Shown here one piece after another: positions 20,715-29,739 of a DNA stretch of 64,000 nt. Origin of the DNA: Paenibacillus phytorum (GTDB lineage Bacteria > Bacillota > Bacilli > Paenibacillales > NBRC-103111); the NCBI RefSeq assembly GCF_013141715.1, contig NZ_WHOA01000065.1, positions 19,051 to 83,050 on the forward strand. The letters are read 5' to 3'. Numbering within the stretch: the first letter of the stretch is position 1; each line of letters opens with the position of its first letter. Below the pieces are notes generated by a model. That model had not been told where the DNA came from, did not search any database, and was given only the letters and a program-made list of their open reading frames with translations. A program made the position numbers and the translations under genes.

Positions 20715-23339
20715 ATGATGTATTTTGTCAAATGGAAAAGGACATCCTTGCGCACGATTGTCACCCTTATGGCGACCCTACTATTTGTCTCTTCTGGCCT
20801 GTTTATTAGCGGAAGCGCAAACGCTTTCAATCAGGATGAACTCGGGCCGAATGTATTCGGTCCGACAGCCATCGGTGAGGCGCAGCCATATAATCTTCTT
20901 TCTCCCAGTTTTGATGACGCGTTACGATCGACTAGATGGATACCGGCTGGAAGCCAGCCGGGGTACAGCTTTACCTTCAACGATACAGCTGGAATCAATA
21001 ATAGCGGAGCGGCTGTTATCGAAATCCCCACTAACGACGCTGTCAACACATTCCCCTCATATACCCAGACACTCACTGTCAACGGAACCAACCTACAGGT
21101 CGGTAAATCAATCGCATTCAGCGGGTGGCTGCGCACGGACAATGTCCAGTGTAAGCAGATTGGCAGCCAATGCTTTGGTGTTGGTGCGTATATCGCTATT
21201 GAATATTACAACGCGAGCGGGGGGCGCATAGCGTTTGATCAATCGGGACCCATACAGGGAAATCAAGGCTGGACGTACCGCAGAGCAGTCGGGGTTATTC
21301 CCCAAGGGACGACTTCCATAAAATTGAATTTTATTCTTAACGGCATGGGGAAGGCCTATTACGACGATGCTGCGCTTGCTTACTATTCGGACAGTTCGGT
21401 GATCAATGCTGTCTACGCGCAGCAGGTTGAGTTGAACGTCACGAATAGTTTGCTCAATACCGATATACGCGGACTAGGCGTGAATTTGAATCCGCATTTC
21501 GCAAGGCCTGGGAGGCTTTCGACTCAGGACGAACAACTGATTACAGAGCGATTGCAGCTGATTAAACCGGCCTGGGTGCGAGTATTTACCGACACGCGTT
21601 GGTGGGTGACTGCCACTGGCAACGACTTCACGACGCTTCCTTTGATGAATGGACTGGTGAAAGATTTGCAAATCATCAAAGGTCTTGGGGCAAAAGTTAA
21701 TCTCGTTATGACTTGGCCGAATTATTTACAGCCCAAGGAGGTAATTGCGGATCATATGGCCGATCTCATCGAGTGGCTGCTGCAGAACAAGCAGCTGCAT
21801 ATCGATGGACTTACGCTCTATAATGAACCGGATAACAGCAACAGCTTTCCGGGCACTGTTGCGGACTATGTGGCGCTGTATCAGGAGATGGCTGATGTTT
21901 TGGCAGCCCGCGGTCTTCATGATGTGAAATTGATTGGCGGAGATGTGTCGGCAAGCGATACCTTTACCGAGGCGATCGCCGGGCCGCTTCAAAGCGACTT
22001 GGGGATGTTGTCCTTCCATAGCTATGTCCATTACAAGAAACCGATGGCTTCTACGGTATTGCGCACTGCTATGGTGGCAAAGTTTGCACAGTCAAAAGGA
22101 CTAGACGAGTTTCTTTGGGAAACCAATGTGGGGTACGGAGTTGGTTTTGCTGCATTTACCCCAGGTACCGTAGATGGCGTGCTGATGCCGAAACGGTATC
22201 CATCAATGCTGAAGATGGCGGCCTATATGATGCAGACACTTGCGGTTGGCGTGAAAGGCCTTTCGTATTGGGAAGCTTTTGACATGAATTACGGGGAACT
22301 GGGGGAGACGGGCTGGATAATGAGTTATGGGATGTGGGGAACCAAGGAGCAAGGCTACCCTCTTCGACCAGCCTATTATTCGTATCAGCTCCTTTCCAGT
22401 CAAATTCAGCCTGGCGCATCCATCCGCAAGGTTACATCGACTTCTGCCGATTCGACTCTGCTGTCGTACATGATCGATAAACCCGATGGCTCTCAAGCGC
22501 TGTTCCTGTTGAATCCATGGGATAAACCGGTTAGCGTGACAGCTAATCTCGGGGATGCAAGCTACACGAATCAAAAGGCCAAGCGAATTAGCTACAACTC
22601 GACTGAAGTTGCTTCAGCAATCGCAGAAGGCAGGCTATCTTTAGGCGAAACAGAAGTGAACTTGTCTGGCGGTTCCTATAATGATGTGATCCAGCCGGAG
22701 AGCATGATGATCATCCAACTGGATAAAGTACCGCCAGTCACTACAGCAACCTTATCTCCTGCACAGCCAGAAGGGCAAAATGGTTGGTACGTGAACCCAG
22801 TCACGGTAAGCCTTACAGCGACAAATAATTTGTCCGTCAGTAGCGGATCAGAGGTAGCCGCAACCTATTACACCATAGACGGCGGCGCACAACAAAGCGG
22901 GAATTCCGTTACGCTGACAACTGACGGCGTGCATACGCTAGCTTATTGGAGCGTAGACAACGCAGGTAACATTGAAGAGCAACATACGACAACCGTTAAG
23001 ATCGACAAGACGGCACCATTATTAACTGTACAATTAGATAAAACGTCTATCTGGCCGCCGAATCATAAAATGGTGACTGTTCATGCCACGCTGAATTCGA
23101 GTGATGCTACATCAGGCGTCGCATCTGTGGTGTTAACCTCCATTACGAGCAATGAACCGGATAGTGGTCAAGGTGACATTGAGGCCGCTATTGGGACATC
23201 GGCCACTACATTTAGTTTACGTGCGGAAAGATTAGGTAATGGAACAGGACGTATATATACAATAACTTATACGATAACCGACAATGTAGGCAATAAATCA
23301 ACAGCAGTAAGTACAGTTAGCGTTCCACATAACCAATAA
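20715..23339 (+). CDS. Secreted GH-A-clan-like glycoside hydrolase with C-terminal Ig modules
   Basis: 874 residues. Sec signal peptide (about 1-37, A-N-A end). A CBM-like jelly-roll (about 55-225) is followed by a TIM-barrel (about 235-600). Candidate acid/base E371 lies in TLYNEPDNSN (the NEP signature) and candidate nucleophile E469 in FLWETNVG, the two-glutamate layout of clan GH-A families such as GH39, GH30 and GH5. A small beta domain (600-670), an OmpL47-like Ig module (670-770) and a terminal domain follow. The terminal domain is about 75% identical to that of the beta-helix protein at the left edge. GAGGAGG precedes the ATG. It lies behind the ABC operon and presumably releases the transported oligosaccharide. 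Exact GH family not determined. Confidence 0.82.
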   Translation: MMYFVKWKRTSLRTIVTLMATLLFVSSGLFISGSANAFNQDELGPNVFGPTAIGEAQPYNLLSPSFDDALRSTRWIPAGSQPGYSFTFNDTAGINNSGAAVIEIPTNDAVNTFPSYTQTLTVNGTNLQVGKSIAFSGWLRTDNVQCKQIGSQCFGVGAYIAIEYYNASGGRIAFDQSGPIQGNQGWTYRRAVGVIPQGTTSIKLNFILNGMGKAYYDDAALAYYSDSSVINAVYAQQVELNVTNSLLNTDIRGLGVNLNPHFARPGRLSTQDEQLITERLQLIKPAWVRVFTDTRWWVTATGNDFTTLPLMNGLVKDLQIIKGLGAKVNLVMTWPNYLQPKEVIADHMADLIEWLLQNKQLHIDGLTLYNEPDNSNSFPGTVADYVALYQEMADVLAARGLHDVKLIGGDVSASDTFTEAIAGPLQSDLGMLSFHSYVHYKKPMASTVLRTAMVAKFAQSKGLDEFLWETNVGYGVGFAAFTPGTVDGVLMPKRYPSMLKMAAYMMQTLAVGVKGLSYWEAFDMNYGELGETGWIMSYGMWGTKEQGYPLRPAYYSYQLLSSQIQPGASIRKVTSTSADSTLLSYMIDKPDGSQALFLLNPWDKPVSVTANLGDASYTNQKAKRISYNSTEVASAIAEGRLSLGETEVNLSGGSYNDVIQPESMMIIQLDKVPPVTTATLSPAQPEGQNGWYVNPVTVSLTATNNLSVSSGSEVAATYYTIDGGAQQSGNSVTLTTDGVHTLAYWSVDNAGNIEEQHTTTVKIDKTAPLLTVQLDKTSIWPPNHKMVTVHATLNSSDATSGVASVVLTSITSNEPDSGQGDIEAAIGTSATTFSLRAERLGNGTGRIYTITYTITDNVGNKSTAVSTVSVPHNQ

Positions 23340-23451
23340 GTCAAGGTACACGCTTTTTATATGGATGAGATATGCTGACGCCTCCCGGATCCAGTTGGAT
23401 TCGGGAGGCATCGGTTGATGGACATTGCCGCATTCATGCGCTACTTCGATC

Positions 23452-24336
23452 TCACTGTCCACTGTTCCGATACTGCTGTGGGGCGATGCCTGCGATCTTT
23501 TTAAACATCCGACTGAAGTAAAAAGGATCTGGATACCCGACTTCCTCAGCAATTTCCTTTACGCTTTTTGCTGTATTGCGCAGCAGGTGTTTGGCATGTT
23601 GGGTTTTAAGCTGGTGGATGTAGTTATGGATGTTCGTTCCAGCATATTTTTTAAACACCTGACAAAGGTATTCATATTTTCGCTCCAGCACCCGCTCCAA
23701 CGTTTCTTTGGAAATGTCCGACTCATAAAAATTGTTCAAATGGTTGACCAGCTTGCGGAATGTGAGGTAAGAAGCGGGGAAAGCCGTGTCCAAGTGGCTT
23801 TGCTCCAAGAAACCAATCGCCATGAGCCGAAGTATTTCGCCAAGCAAAAGGGTAGCATGAAAACGAAAATAGCCGTTCGGTTGTTTCATTGTCTCCACTA
23901 GTTCTTCAAACAAGCCCAGCAGCTTATAACGCTGTAAGGAAAGAAACTGACGAGGCACTACAAGTAAATCCTCGTGAAGGATTTCAGTGGTTCTTAGTTC
24001 CGTACGTTCGGCATGGACAATACTAAGCTCAGACGCCCGATCCAGCACGAATTCATTCAGGCCGGGTTCACAGGAAAATTGCACCCAAAAAAATTTGCCC
24101 TGTCTTTCATGGGGATTCCAACCGGAATGTGACTCCCAAGGCATCATAAGCAGCGATTCACCGGTTTGTAGCGTCGTGCGGGTTTCGTTAGTCTGCAAAT
24201 GAACCGTACCGTCGGCAATGACGATCAGTTCGTAGTAGGGATTATGATGCCGAGCAAAGAAGGTGTGGGTATTCGCGTCGAAAAGATCCGCCCATTTGAC
24301 ATCGAGCTTGGACAATCGAGACAGAGCGTAGTACAT
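23452..24336 (-). CDS. AraC family regulator with N-terminal cupin domain
   Basis: 294 residues. An N-terminal cupin/AraC-binding domain (about 15-120: HHNPYYELIVIADGTVHLQT, MPWESHSGW) probably binds a sugar. The C-terminal double HTH (about 190-290) ends with YPDPFYFSRMFKKIAGIAPQQYR. On the minus strand GGAGG lies 9 nt before the ATG. It is divergent from the ADP-ribosylglycohydrolase-family gene across a 117-bp promoter region, which it likely controls. Confidence 0.9.
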   Translation of the reverse strand: MYYALSRLSKLDVKWADLFDANTHTFFARHHNPYYELIVIADGTVHLQTNETRTTLQTGESLLMMPWESHSGWNPHERQGKFFWVQFSCEPGLNEFVLDRASELSIVHAERTELRTTEILHEDLLVVPRQFLSLQRYKLLGLFEELVETMKQPNGYFRFHATLLLGEILRLMAIGFLEQSHLDTAFPASYLTFRKLVNHLNNFYESDISKETLERVLERKYEYLCQVFKKYAGTNIHNYIHQLKTQHAKHLLRNTAKSVKEIAEEVGYPDPFYFSRMFKKIAGIAPQQYRNSGQ

Positions 24337-24453
24337 GACTTGACAACCTCCGATGTTTTTTCTTTCGAGAACGTAACTATGTACATGGCTCCGTAATGGT
24401 GCCGTTCCAATAATAAAGTCATCACCATTATATCAAATGACGGAGGAATACAC

Positions 24454-26346
24454 ATGAGCATCAGCATTTTAAATGAACAGGATTACTATCGAATCGTATA
24501 CGGGGGATGGCTCGGGAAAAATATTGGGGGGACGCTTGGGGGACCCGTTGAGGGCAAGAAAGAGCTGTTGGAATTGACCTTTTATTCTGTGCTGCCTGAC
24601 GGTCCGCTGGAGAACGATGACTTGGATCTGCAATTGGTATGGTTGCACGCTTTGGAACAGTATGGGCCGGGATTGACCTCCCGTGAGCTTGGGCAGGAGT
24701 GGATGGAACACATCTTTTTCCCTTTTGATGAATACGGTTATGCCTTGGCAAATCTACGAAGAGGTCTTCTCGCGCCAGTTGCAGGCTGGTTCAACAATCC
24801 GTTCAATGACTGTATGGGATCACCGATTCGTTCCGAAATTTGGGCAATGGCAGCGCCTGGAGCGCCAGCAACTGCGGCTCACTATGCTTATCAGGACGCG
24901 ATAGTGGATCATGCCGGAGGAGAAGGCGTATACGGTGAAATGTTTTTTGCCGCTTTGGAGAGCGCCATTTTCTTTGAGAAGGACCGAGATACATTAATTG
25001 AGATCGGAATGACATATATTCCCGAGGATTGCCGAACCGCTAAAGCTTTAAAGGATCTCATCCGTTGGCATTCAGAGGGGAAAAGTTGGGTAGAAACACG
25101 TTCGCTTATTCTAGAGTACCATGGCAATGACAACTTTTGCGACGCTCCGCAAAATATTGCTTTTACGATCCTGGGATGGCTGTATGGCGAGGATTTTGAG
25201 GATGCGATATTGAAAGCCGTCAACTGCGGCTACGATACTGATTGTACCGCTGCGACGCTGGGCGCGATATTGGGTATGCTGCTCGGGCCGGAAGCGCTGC
25301 CGGATAAATGGGTGAAGCCGGTTGGCGACCGTATTGTTGTCAGTCCCCCAGTTAAAGGATTTCCTGCACCGAAGGATTTGGATGAGTTGACTATCCGCAC
25401 CATCCGCATGGGTAAACAGATCTTGGCCGCTTGGGACACGGGGATTCTAGTGCATCCCGACCTGCCTACGTCTTGGAACCGATTGGAGACGTCTGCAGCA
25501 GAAACGGCAGGAACAATAAGGGAGTTGTGGGATAGAAAAGTTACATCCAATCAGTATTTGCTGCCGCAGGGAACTCGAAGCTGTCCGGACGCCGAACTGG
25601 TGATTGACTTCGGCTCAGAAGGTCCCGCCATCGGAGTAGGTCAAAGGAAGACATTGCAATTTACCATGACGAACCGATCGCTAATCCCTATTGATGGAAG
25701 TATAACATTGGAGCTGCCTAAGGACTGGGTTGGACCTAATGAGCTTGAGGTCAGCCTGCAGCCTGACGAATCCTTCCAGTGGGACGTAGAAATTCGGGCT
25801 TCTGCGGTTGCGGCCACAAGTCATGAGCTTACTTTTTGCTGGACGCGAATTCATGATCATTCGATCTGGGCTGTTCAGAAGGTGCCTTTCGCCTTGATAA
25901 GCGCATCCAGATGGATCGTCTGGGGACCAGAAAGCGATGCGGGAAAAGAGATTTATGTCCCAGGGAACCGATTGGCATGGGAGGAGGTTCTTGGATTAGA
26001 TTCTGTTGGGTTTATTGTTGACGGTGTATATCGGGCGGAAACGACGCTCACGAACCCAATCGAACGGGAGCTTCGTCTCATTGCAGCTGCAAACAGTCCC
26101 GTAACACTGAAGTTGAATGGACAAACTGTGATTGAATGTAAAGAAACGTTGGAGTTCATGCCAGCATATAATCGTTGCCATAAAGAGCAATGGGTGGAGT
26201 TAACTTTGGCTGCTGGAATCCATAAGGTGGAATTGGAAGCTACCAGGAATGGTTATCCGCTGGAGGTGTATGTCTTACCGGTAGCGCTTCGAAACACCAC
26301 ATCGCCTGGTTCATACTATTACCATACGGATATATTGTTGGGGTAA
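24454..26346 (+). CDS. ADP-ribosylglycohydrolase (ADP_ribosyl_GH) family protein
   Basis: 630 residues. The N-terminal half (1-320) has the all-helical ADP-ribosylglycohydrolase fold: GGWLGKNIGGTLGGPVEG near the start, NDDLDLQLVW where metal ligands usually sit, and NCGYDTDCTAATLGAILG with the D-x-D metal motif. The C-terminal half (about 370-630) is beta-rich and looks like a jelly-roll or Ig-like domain. No signal peptide, so cytoplasmic. GGAGG precedes the ATG. Located among sugar-processing genes behind a cupin-AraC regulator, it more likely cleaves a sugar or glycoside than ADP-ribosyl proteins; this is inference. Confidence 0.82.
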   Translation: MSISILNEQDYYRIVYGGWLGKNIGGTLGGPVEGKKELLELTFYSVLPDGPLENDDLDLQLVWLHALEQYGPGLTSRELGQEWMEHIFFPFDEYGYALANLRRGLLAPVAGWFNNPFNDCMGSPIRSEIWAMAAPGAPATAAHYAYQDAIVDHAGGEGVYGEMFFAALESAIFFEKDRDTLIEIGMTYIPEDCRTAKALKDLIRWHSEGKSWVETRSLILEYHGNDNFCDAPQNIAFTILGWLYGEDFEDAILKAVNCGYDTDCTAATLGAILGMLLGPEALPDKWVKPVGDRIVVSPPVKGFPAPKDLDELTIRTIRMGKQILAAWDTGILVHPDLPTSWNRLETSAAETAGTIRELWDRKVTSNQYLLPQGTRSCPDAELVIDFGSEGPAIGVGQRKTLQFTMTNRSLIPIDGSITLELPKDWVGPNELEVSLQPDESFQWDVEIRASAVAATSHELTFCWTRIHDHSIWAVQKVPFALISASRWIVWGPESDAGKEIYVPGNRLAWEEVLGLDSVGFIVDGVYRAETTLTNPIERELRLIAAANSPVTLKLNGQTVIECKETLEFMPAYNRCHKEQWVELTLAAGIHKVELEATRNGYPLEVYVLPVALRNTTSPGSYYYHTDILLG

Positions 26347-26386
26347 AAAATGAGAATCGATTTGCATTAAATGAAGGAGATCAAAA

Positions 26387-27457
26387 ATGACAAGAATAAA
26401 AGTGGGAATTATTGGTTTGGGGGAAGTGGCGCAAATGATTCATTTGCCGATTCTGGAATCCCTGCCGGAGCTCTATGAGATGGTTGCTTTTTGTGATATT
26501 TCCCCAAAGCTATTGGCGAAGATGGGGGAGAAATATCACGTTCAGCACTTATATCTGAATGCAACAGATATGTTTGAACAATCTGAGCTTGATGCTGTTT
26601 TTGTACTGAATAACATGGAATACCATACCGAGTCCACGATCGCGGCACTGAACAAGAGAATTCATGTATTTGTAGAGAAGCCAATGTGTGTCACCCAAGC
26701 GGAGGTTAATGAGATTATCCAAGCGAGGGACGCGGCAAATGTACAGGTGATGGTTGGTTATATGAGGCGATTTGCTCCCGCCTACCTCCGGGCAATAGAA
26801 GAGGTTAAGTCGCTTGGACCGATTATCTATGTAAGAGTGCGTGATATTATCGGTCAAAACAAATTTTTCACGAGTCAGTCCAACCCTATATATCGTTTCA
26901 ATGATATCCCAGCTGAAGCTGTGCAGGACCGTAAGGAGCGAAACGCCAGGTTAATGAGAGAAGCGGTCGGTGAAGCGACTGATGACATGTATGGAGCCTA
27001 TGGATTATTGCTTGGATTAAATAGCCATGATATTTCGGCCATGCGGGAATTAATAGGAATGCCCATTGCCGTGAAGGCAGCTTCATCCTGGTTGGGGGGC
27101 AGATTCAAGAATGCTATCTTTGAATATGATGGCTTCAACGCCACATTTGAAACGGGGATGGACCAGCAGGGGCGTTTTGATGCTCATATCGAGGTTTACG
27201 GTGAGAATAAATCTGTGCTTATTCAATATGACACACCTTATATTCGACAATTGCCAACGACGCTGCATATAAGTGAAACAATCGGGGACAGCTTTGAGGA
27301 ATCTACTATTCGCCCGACCTATAAGGACGCTTATGTGTATGAGCTTGAATATTTTTATGAAGTGGTCACGAAAGGGTTACAACCAAAAACGACGCCTGAG
27401 GACTACCTGCAGGATCTTGTGATCTTCAAGATGATTATGGAAGCTATACAACAATGA
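26387..27457 (+). CDS. Gfo/Idh/MocA family oxidoreductase (intact copy)
   Basis: 356 residues. N-terminal NAD(P)-binding Rossmann domain (GIIGLGEVAQMIHLPIL, then VEKPMCVT with the family lysine of the E-K-P motif at about residue 97) and C-terminal alpha/beta substrate domain (about 125-355). Members oxidise or reduce sugars, inositols or their derivatives. AAGGAG lies 6 nt before the ATG and 40 bp separate it from the preceding gene. Most residues match the broken copy at 11982-13050. It is probably co-transcribed with the ADP-ribosylglycohydrolase-family gene and the isomerase downstream. Confidence 0.9.
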   Translation: MTRIKVGIIGLGEVAQMIHLPILESLPELYEMVAFCDISPKLLAKMGEKYHVQHLYLNATDMFEQSELDAVFVLNNMEYHTESTIAALNKRIHVFVEKPMCVTQAEVNEIIQARDAANVQVMVGYMRRFAPAYLRAIEEVKSLGPIIYVRVRDIIGQNKFFTSQSNPIYRFNDIPAEAVQDRKERNARLMREAVGEATDDMYGAYGLLLGLNSHDISAMRELIGMPIAVKAASSWLGGRFKNAIFEYDGFNATFETGMDQQGRFDAHIEVYGENKSVLIQYDTPYIRQLPTTLHISETIGDSFEESTIRPTYKDAYVYELEYFYEVVTKGLQPKTTPEDYLQDLVIFKMIMEAIQQ

Positions 27458-27473
27458 AGCTAATCAACAATAA

Positions 27474-27508
27474 AGAAGCGACAGGGTTAGTCCTACTCTG
27501 CCGCTTCC
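27474..27508 (+). terminator. Hairpin after the oxidoreductase gene
   Basis: GAAGCGACAGGGTTA pairs imperfectly with TACTCTGCCGCTTC. Only a weak U-tract follows, so termination may be partial. Confidence 0.4.
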
Positions 27509-27607
27509 AAAGTACAGTTTTCATAGTAAATGACGCATATTGAAGTATACATATTGGCAAAGGACAGCTACATTTGGTTTATAAACGAATGAAGGGGAAA
27601 TTTATAA

Positions 27608-28378
27608 GTGAAGCAAAAATTCGCCGTACAGTTATTTACATTGCGCAAAGAGTGTGAACAAGATTTTCCGGGAGTTCTTAGGGAAGTTAAAAGGATGGGC
27701 TGGGTTGGGGTCGAGATGGCAGGACTTTGCGGTTTTTCCGCGCAAGAGATCGCCGAGGTGCTGCAGGAAACCGGATTAAAAACCGCAGGTATGCACGTTT
27801 CATTCGAAAGCTTGCTCAATGATGTAGAGAATGTAATGGCTCAAGCGCGTCTCTTTCATACCTCATACCTTATTTGTCCATCTGTTCCACATGAGCTAAG
27901 AAACGAAAATGGTTACCAACAATTTCGCATGGAACTAAATGAAATTGCGAAGAAATTGCAGCCGGAGGGCTTTACAATTGGCTTTCACAACCATGCTTTC
28001 GAGTTTGAAACAAGCGTTAACGGCATGAATGCTTTGGAATATGTGATTGAGCCTTCTGCTGAGAATGCCGTTTTGGCAGAAATTGATGTCTATTGGGTGA
28101 AGAAAGCAGGGAAAGATCCAGCTGAATTTATTCGTCCGTATAGCCTCCGGATGCCGACAATGCACTTGAAGGATATGACCAACGATGAACGAGGGACGTA
28201 TGCTGGAATTGGCACTGGAGTGATCGATTTCGACCCTATTTTGATATGGGGAGAGCAGAATGGCGTAGAATGGTACGTTGTGGAGCAGGATGTATGTCAA
28301 GGCAATCCAATGGACTGCGTGAGTCTTAGCTTAACGAATTTACACCGAATAGCGGACCGACTTTTAGAAAATCGATAG
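27608..28378 (+). CDS. Sugar phosphate isomerase/epimerase (AP endonuclease 2 superfamily)
   Basis: 256 residues starting at GTG with GGGGAAA upstream. A complete TIM-barrel of the xylose-isomerase-like superfamily is visible: LQETGLKTAGMHVS, FHNHAFEFE (metal ligands), AEIDVYWVKKAG, MHLKDM and WYVVEQDVCQG. These are the metal-binding Glu/His/Asp positions of sugar isomerases, epimerases and 3-keto-glycoside-acting enzymes. Pairing with a Gfo/Idh/MocA dehydrogenase is typical of oxidise-then-isomerise or oxidise-then-cleave sugar routes. Cytoplasmic. Confidence 0.9.
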   Translation: MKQKFAVQLFTLRKECEQDFPGVLREVKRMGWVGVEMAGLCGFSAQEIAEVLQETGLKTAGMHVSFESLLNDVENVMAQARLFHTSYLICPSVPHELRNENGYQQFRMELNEIAKKLQPEGFTIGFHNHAFEFETSVNGMNALEYVIEPSAENAVLAEIDVYWVKKAGKDPAEFIRPYSLRMPTMHLKDMTNDERGTYAGIGTGVIDFDPILIWGEQNGVEWYVVEQDVCQGNPMDCVSLSLTNLHRIADRLLENR

Positions 28379-28396
28379 TATTATAAAGAAAGAGCT

Positions 28397-28428
28397 GAAA
28401 GAGCTGCCTTGTGGCAGCTCTTTCTTCA
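28397..28428 (+). terminator. Terminator of the isomerase operon
   Basis: A perfect 12-bp stem, GAAAGAGCTGCC and GGCAGCTCTTTC, with a TTGT loop and a short T/C-rich tail. Confidence 0.8.
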
Positions 28429-28514
28429 ACAGAATTTATATGTTTTGGGGTATGGGGTAACTATGCTGGGTTGAGGTTGCTGGATCAAAGAATCCCTACT
28501 CGCGGTTGAATGAT

Positions 28515-28697
28515 GTTGTAAAAAGTGCAACAATTGCTGCCTAATTCTCGCCTCTCTCCCTTCGTTGTTGCATTATGTACAACAATTTGGTCCTCTATAG
28601 GCCATTTCGCAAGAAATGGGCTCGAAATGTTGTACAAACTGCAACTTCAAGTTGCGAAATAGCCTTTTGGCGTGTGAATTGTTGTAGAGAATACAAC
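28515..28697. repeat. Four copies of a 17-bp inverted-repeat motif
   Basis: GTTG(T/C)A-N5-T(G/A)CAAC occurs exactly four times: 28515-28531, 28567-28583, 28629-28645 and 28681-28697. The start-to-start distances are 52, 62 and 52 bp. Around copies 2 and 4 the similarity goes on downstream (both continue into CTATAG then CCATTT), so the repeat unit is nearer 45 bp. No ORF explains it. Confidence 0.75.
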
Positions 28698-28792
28698 ATT
28701 GGTAACCACTATAGCCCATTTACCCTCTCGACTAAGGCCGGCGTAAGCTGGTTATTTTCTTAGAAGCGTGTCTTGACTTTTGTCGAGACAGC

Positions 28793-29581
28793 TTAAGATT
28801 TCCATATTTTCACCTTTTCCTTCATGTAGGTCGAGGGCAGGGTGCCAGTACATTTTTTAAACACTTTGTTAAAATACGACTGCTCGCAATATCCGAGGAA
28901 ATCGGAGATTTCTCCTACGTTCATCTGTGAGTTGGTCAACAGATCGCAGGCTGCGGCAATGCGGATTTGCTGGATGTAGTCAGTGACGGATTGTCCGGTA
29001 ACCTGTTTGAAAATGGTGCTGACATAGTTAGGGGTTCGCGCCACGTGTTCAGCTAATTCGGTCACGGAGATGGTGCGGTGATAATGGTTAAGAATATAGG
29101 CTTGTAGCTCCATAACGATACTATAGGATTTGCCCTGCGTTGATTGAGAATCGATTTCTTCGTTGATAACAGCAAGCATTTCAAGTAGGATGCTGTGACA
29201 GATTGTGTCTGAATAGGCGGATTTGCGCAGCCAGTGCTGGGTCAGCAGTGAAAACCTCTGCTTCATATAGTCAAAGTTAAAAGGTCTGGTTAAAGAACGT
29301 TTGGGCTCGAACAACATGGGAAGTCCATCCCCGTCACCACGATAATGAAAGTGAGCGACATACATGTCATGAGCTTCTTTGGTCGATTTCGACGCGCTGC
29401 GCCAAACCCCTTGGGGAACAAATATAAGATCGCCTTTTTGCATAGAAAAGGGTTGGTCTTCAACCGTGTAGAGAATGCTTCCACTTGTAATGAGTATTAA
29501 AATATGGTTGTTCGTCTTACTTTTTGGTACATGCCAGTTTGGCTCACAATGCTCGAAATAGATAGCAACTGGTTCGATCAT
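28793..29581 (-). CDS. AraC family regulator with N-terminal cupin domain
   Basis: 262 residues. An N-terminal cupin-like ligand domain ([33 protein letters not shown]) is followed by a double HTH (about 160-258) ending with [24 protein letters not shown]. On the minus strand AAAGGAG lies about 7 nt before the ATG. It is divergent from the isomerase-like gene at 29740; the shared region carries a perfect 16-bp palindrome at 29658-29673. It probably controls the genes at 29740-34710. Confidence 0.9.
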   Translation of the reverse strand: MIEPVAIYFEHCEPNWHVPKSKTNNHILILITSGSILYTVEDQPFSMQKGDLIFVPQGVWRSASKSTKEAHDMYVAHFHYRGDGDGLPMLFEPKRSLTRPFNFDYMKQRFSLLTQHWLRKSAYSDTICHSILLEMLAVINEEIDSQSTQGKSYSIVMELQAYILNHYHRTISVTELAEHVARTPNYVSTIFKQVTGQSVTDYIQQIRIAAACDLLTNSQMNVGEISDFLGYCEQSYFNKVFKKCTGTLPSTYMKEKVKIWKS

Positions 29582-29657
29582 AGAAGGCTCCTTTCGGCAA
29601 ATTCTCCCGTCTCAGTTTAGGTGGGTGATTATATCTATATTGTAACCGAAATCGTAG

Positions 29658-29673
29658 AATTATTTAAATAATT
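29658..29673. promoter_or_regulatory. Perfect 16-bp AT palindrome in a divergent promoter region
   Basis: AATTATTTAAATAATT is fully self-complementary and lies between the AraC regulator and the isomerase-like gene. It could be an operator, or simply AT-rich promoter DNA. Confidence 0.35.
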
Positions 29674-29739
29674 ATTGTATTGTTCATTGTTTCAATAGAC
29701 TGATTTTACTAAGCTTAAGAGGAAAACTTACCAGGGAGG

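Larger units (their letters stand above)
28379..28792. other. Intergenic stretch with terminator and repeated motifs
   Basis: Between two convergent genes. It contains the terminator at 28397 and the four-copy GTTGYA-N5-TRCAAC set at 28515-28697. The 62-codon frame at 28575 has no ribosome binding site and lies inside the repeats, so it is not called. Confidence 0.6.

Noticed and set aside
28515..28697. CRISPR array
   Set aside because: Only four short palindromic motifs, unequal spacing, similarity extends into the 'spacers', no cas genes.
28575..28763. 62-codon open frame
   Set aside because: No ribosome binding site, lies wholly within the repeated GTTGYA motif region, composition not coding-like.
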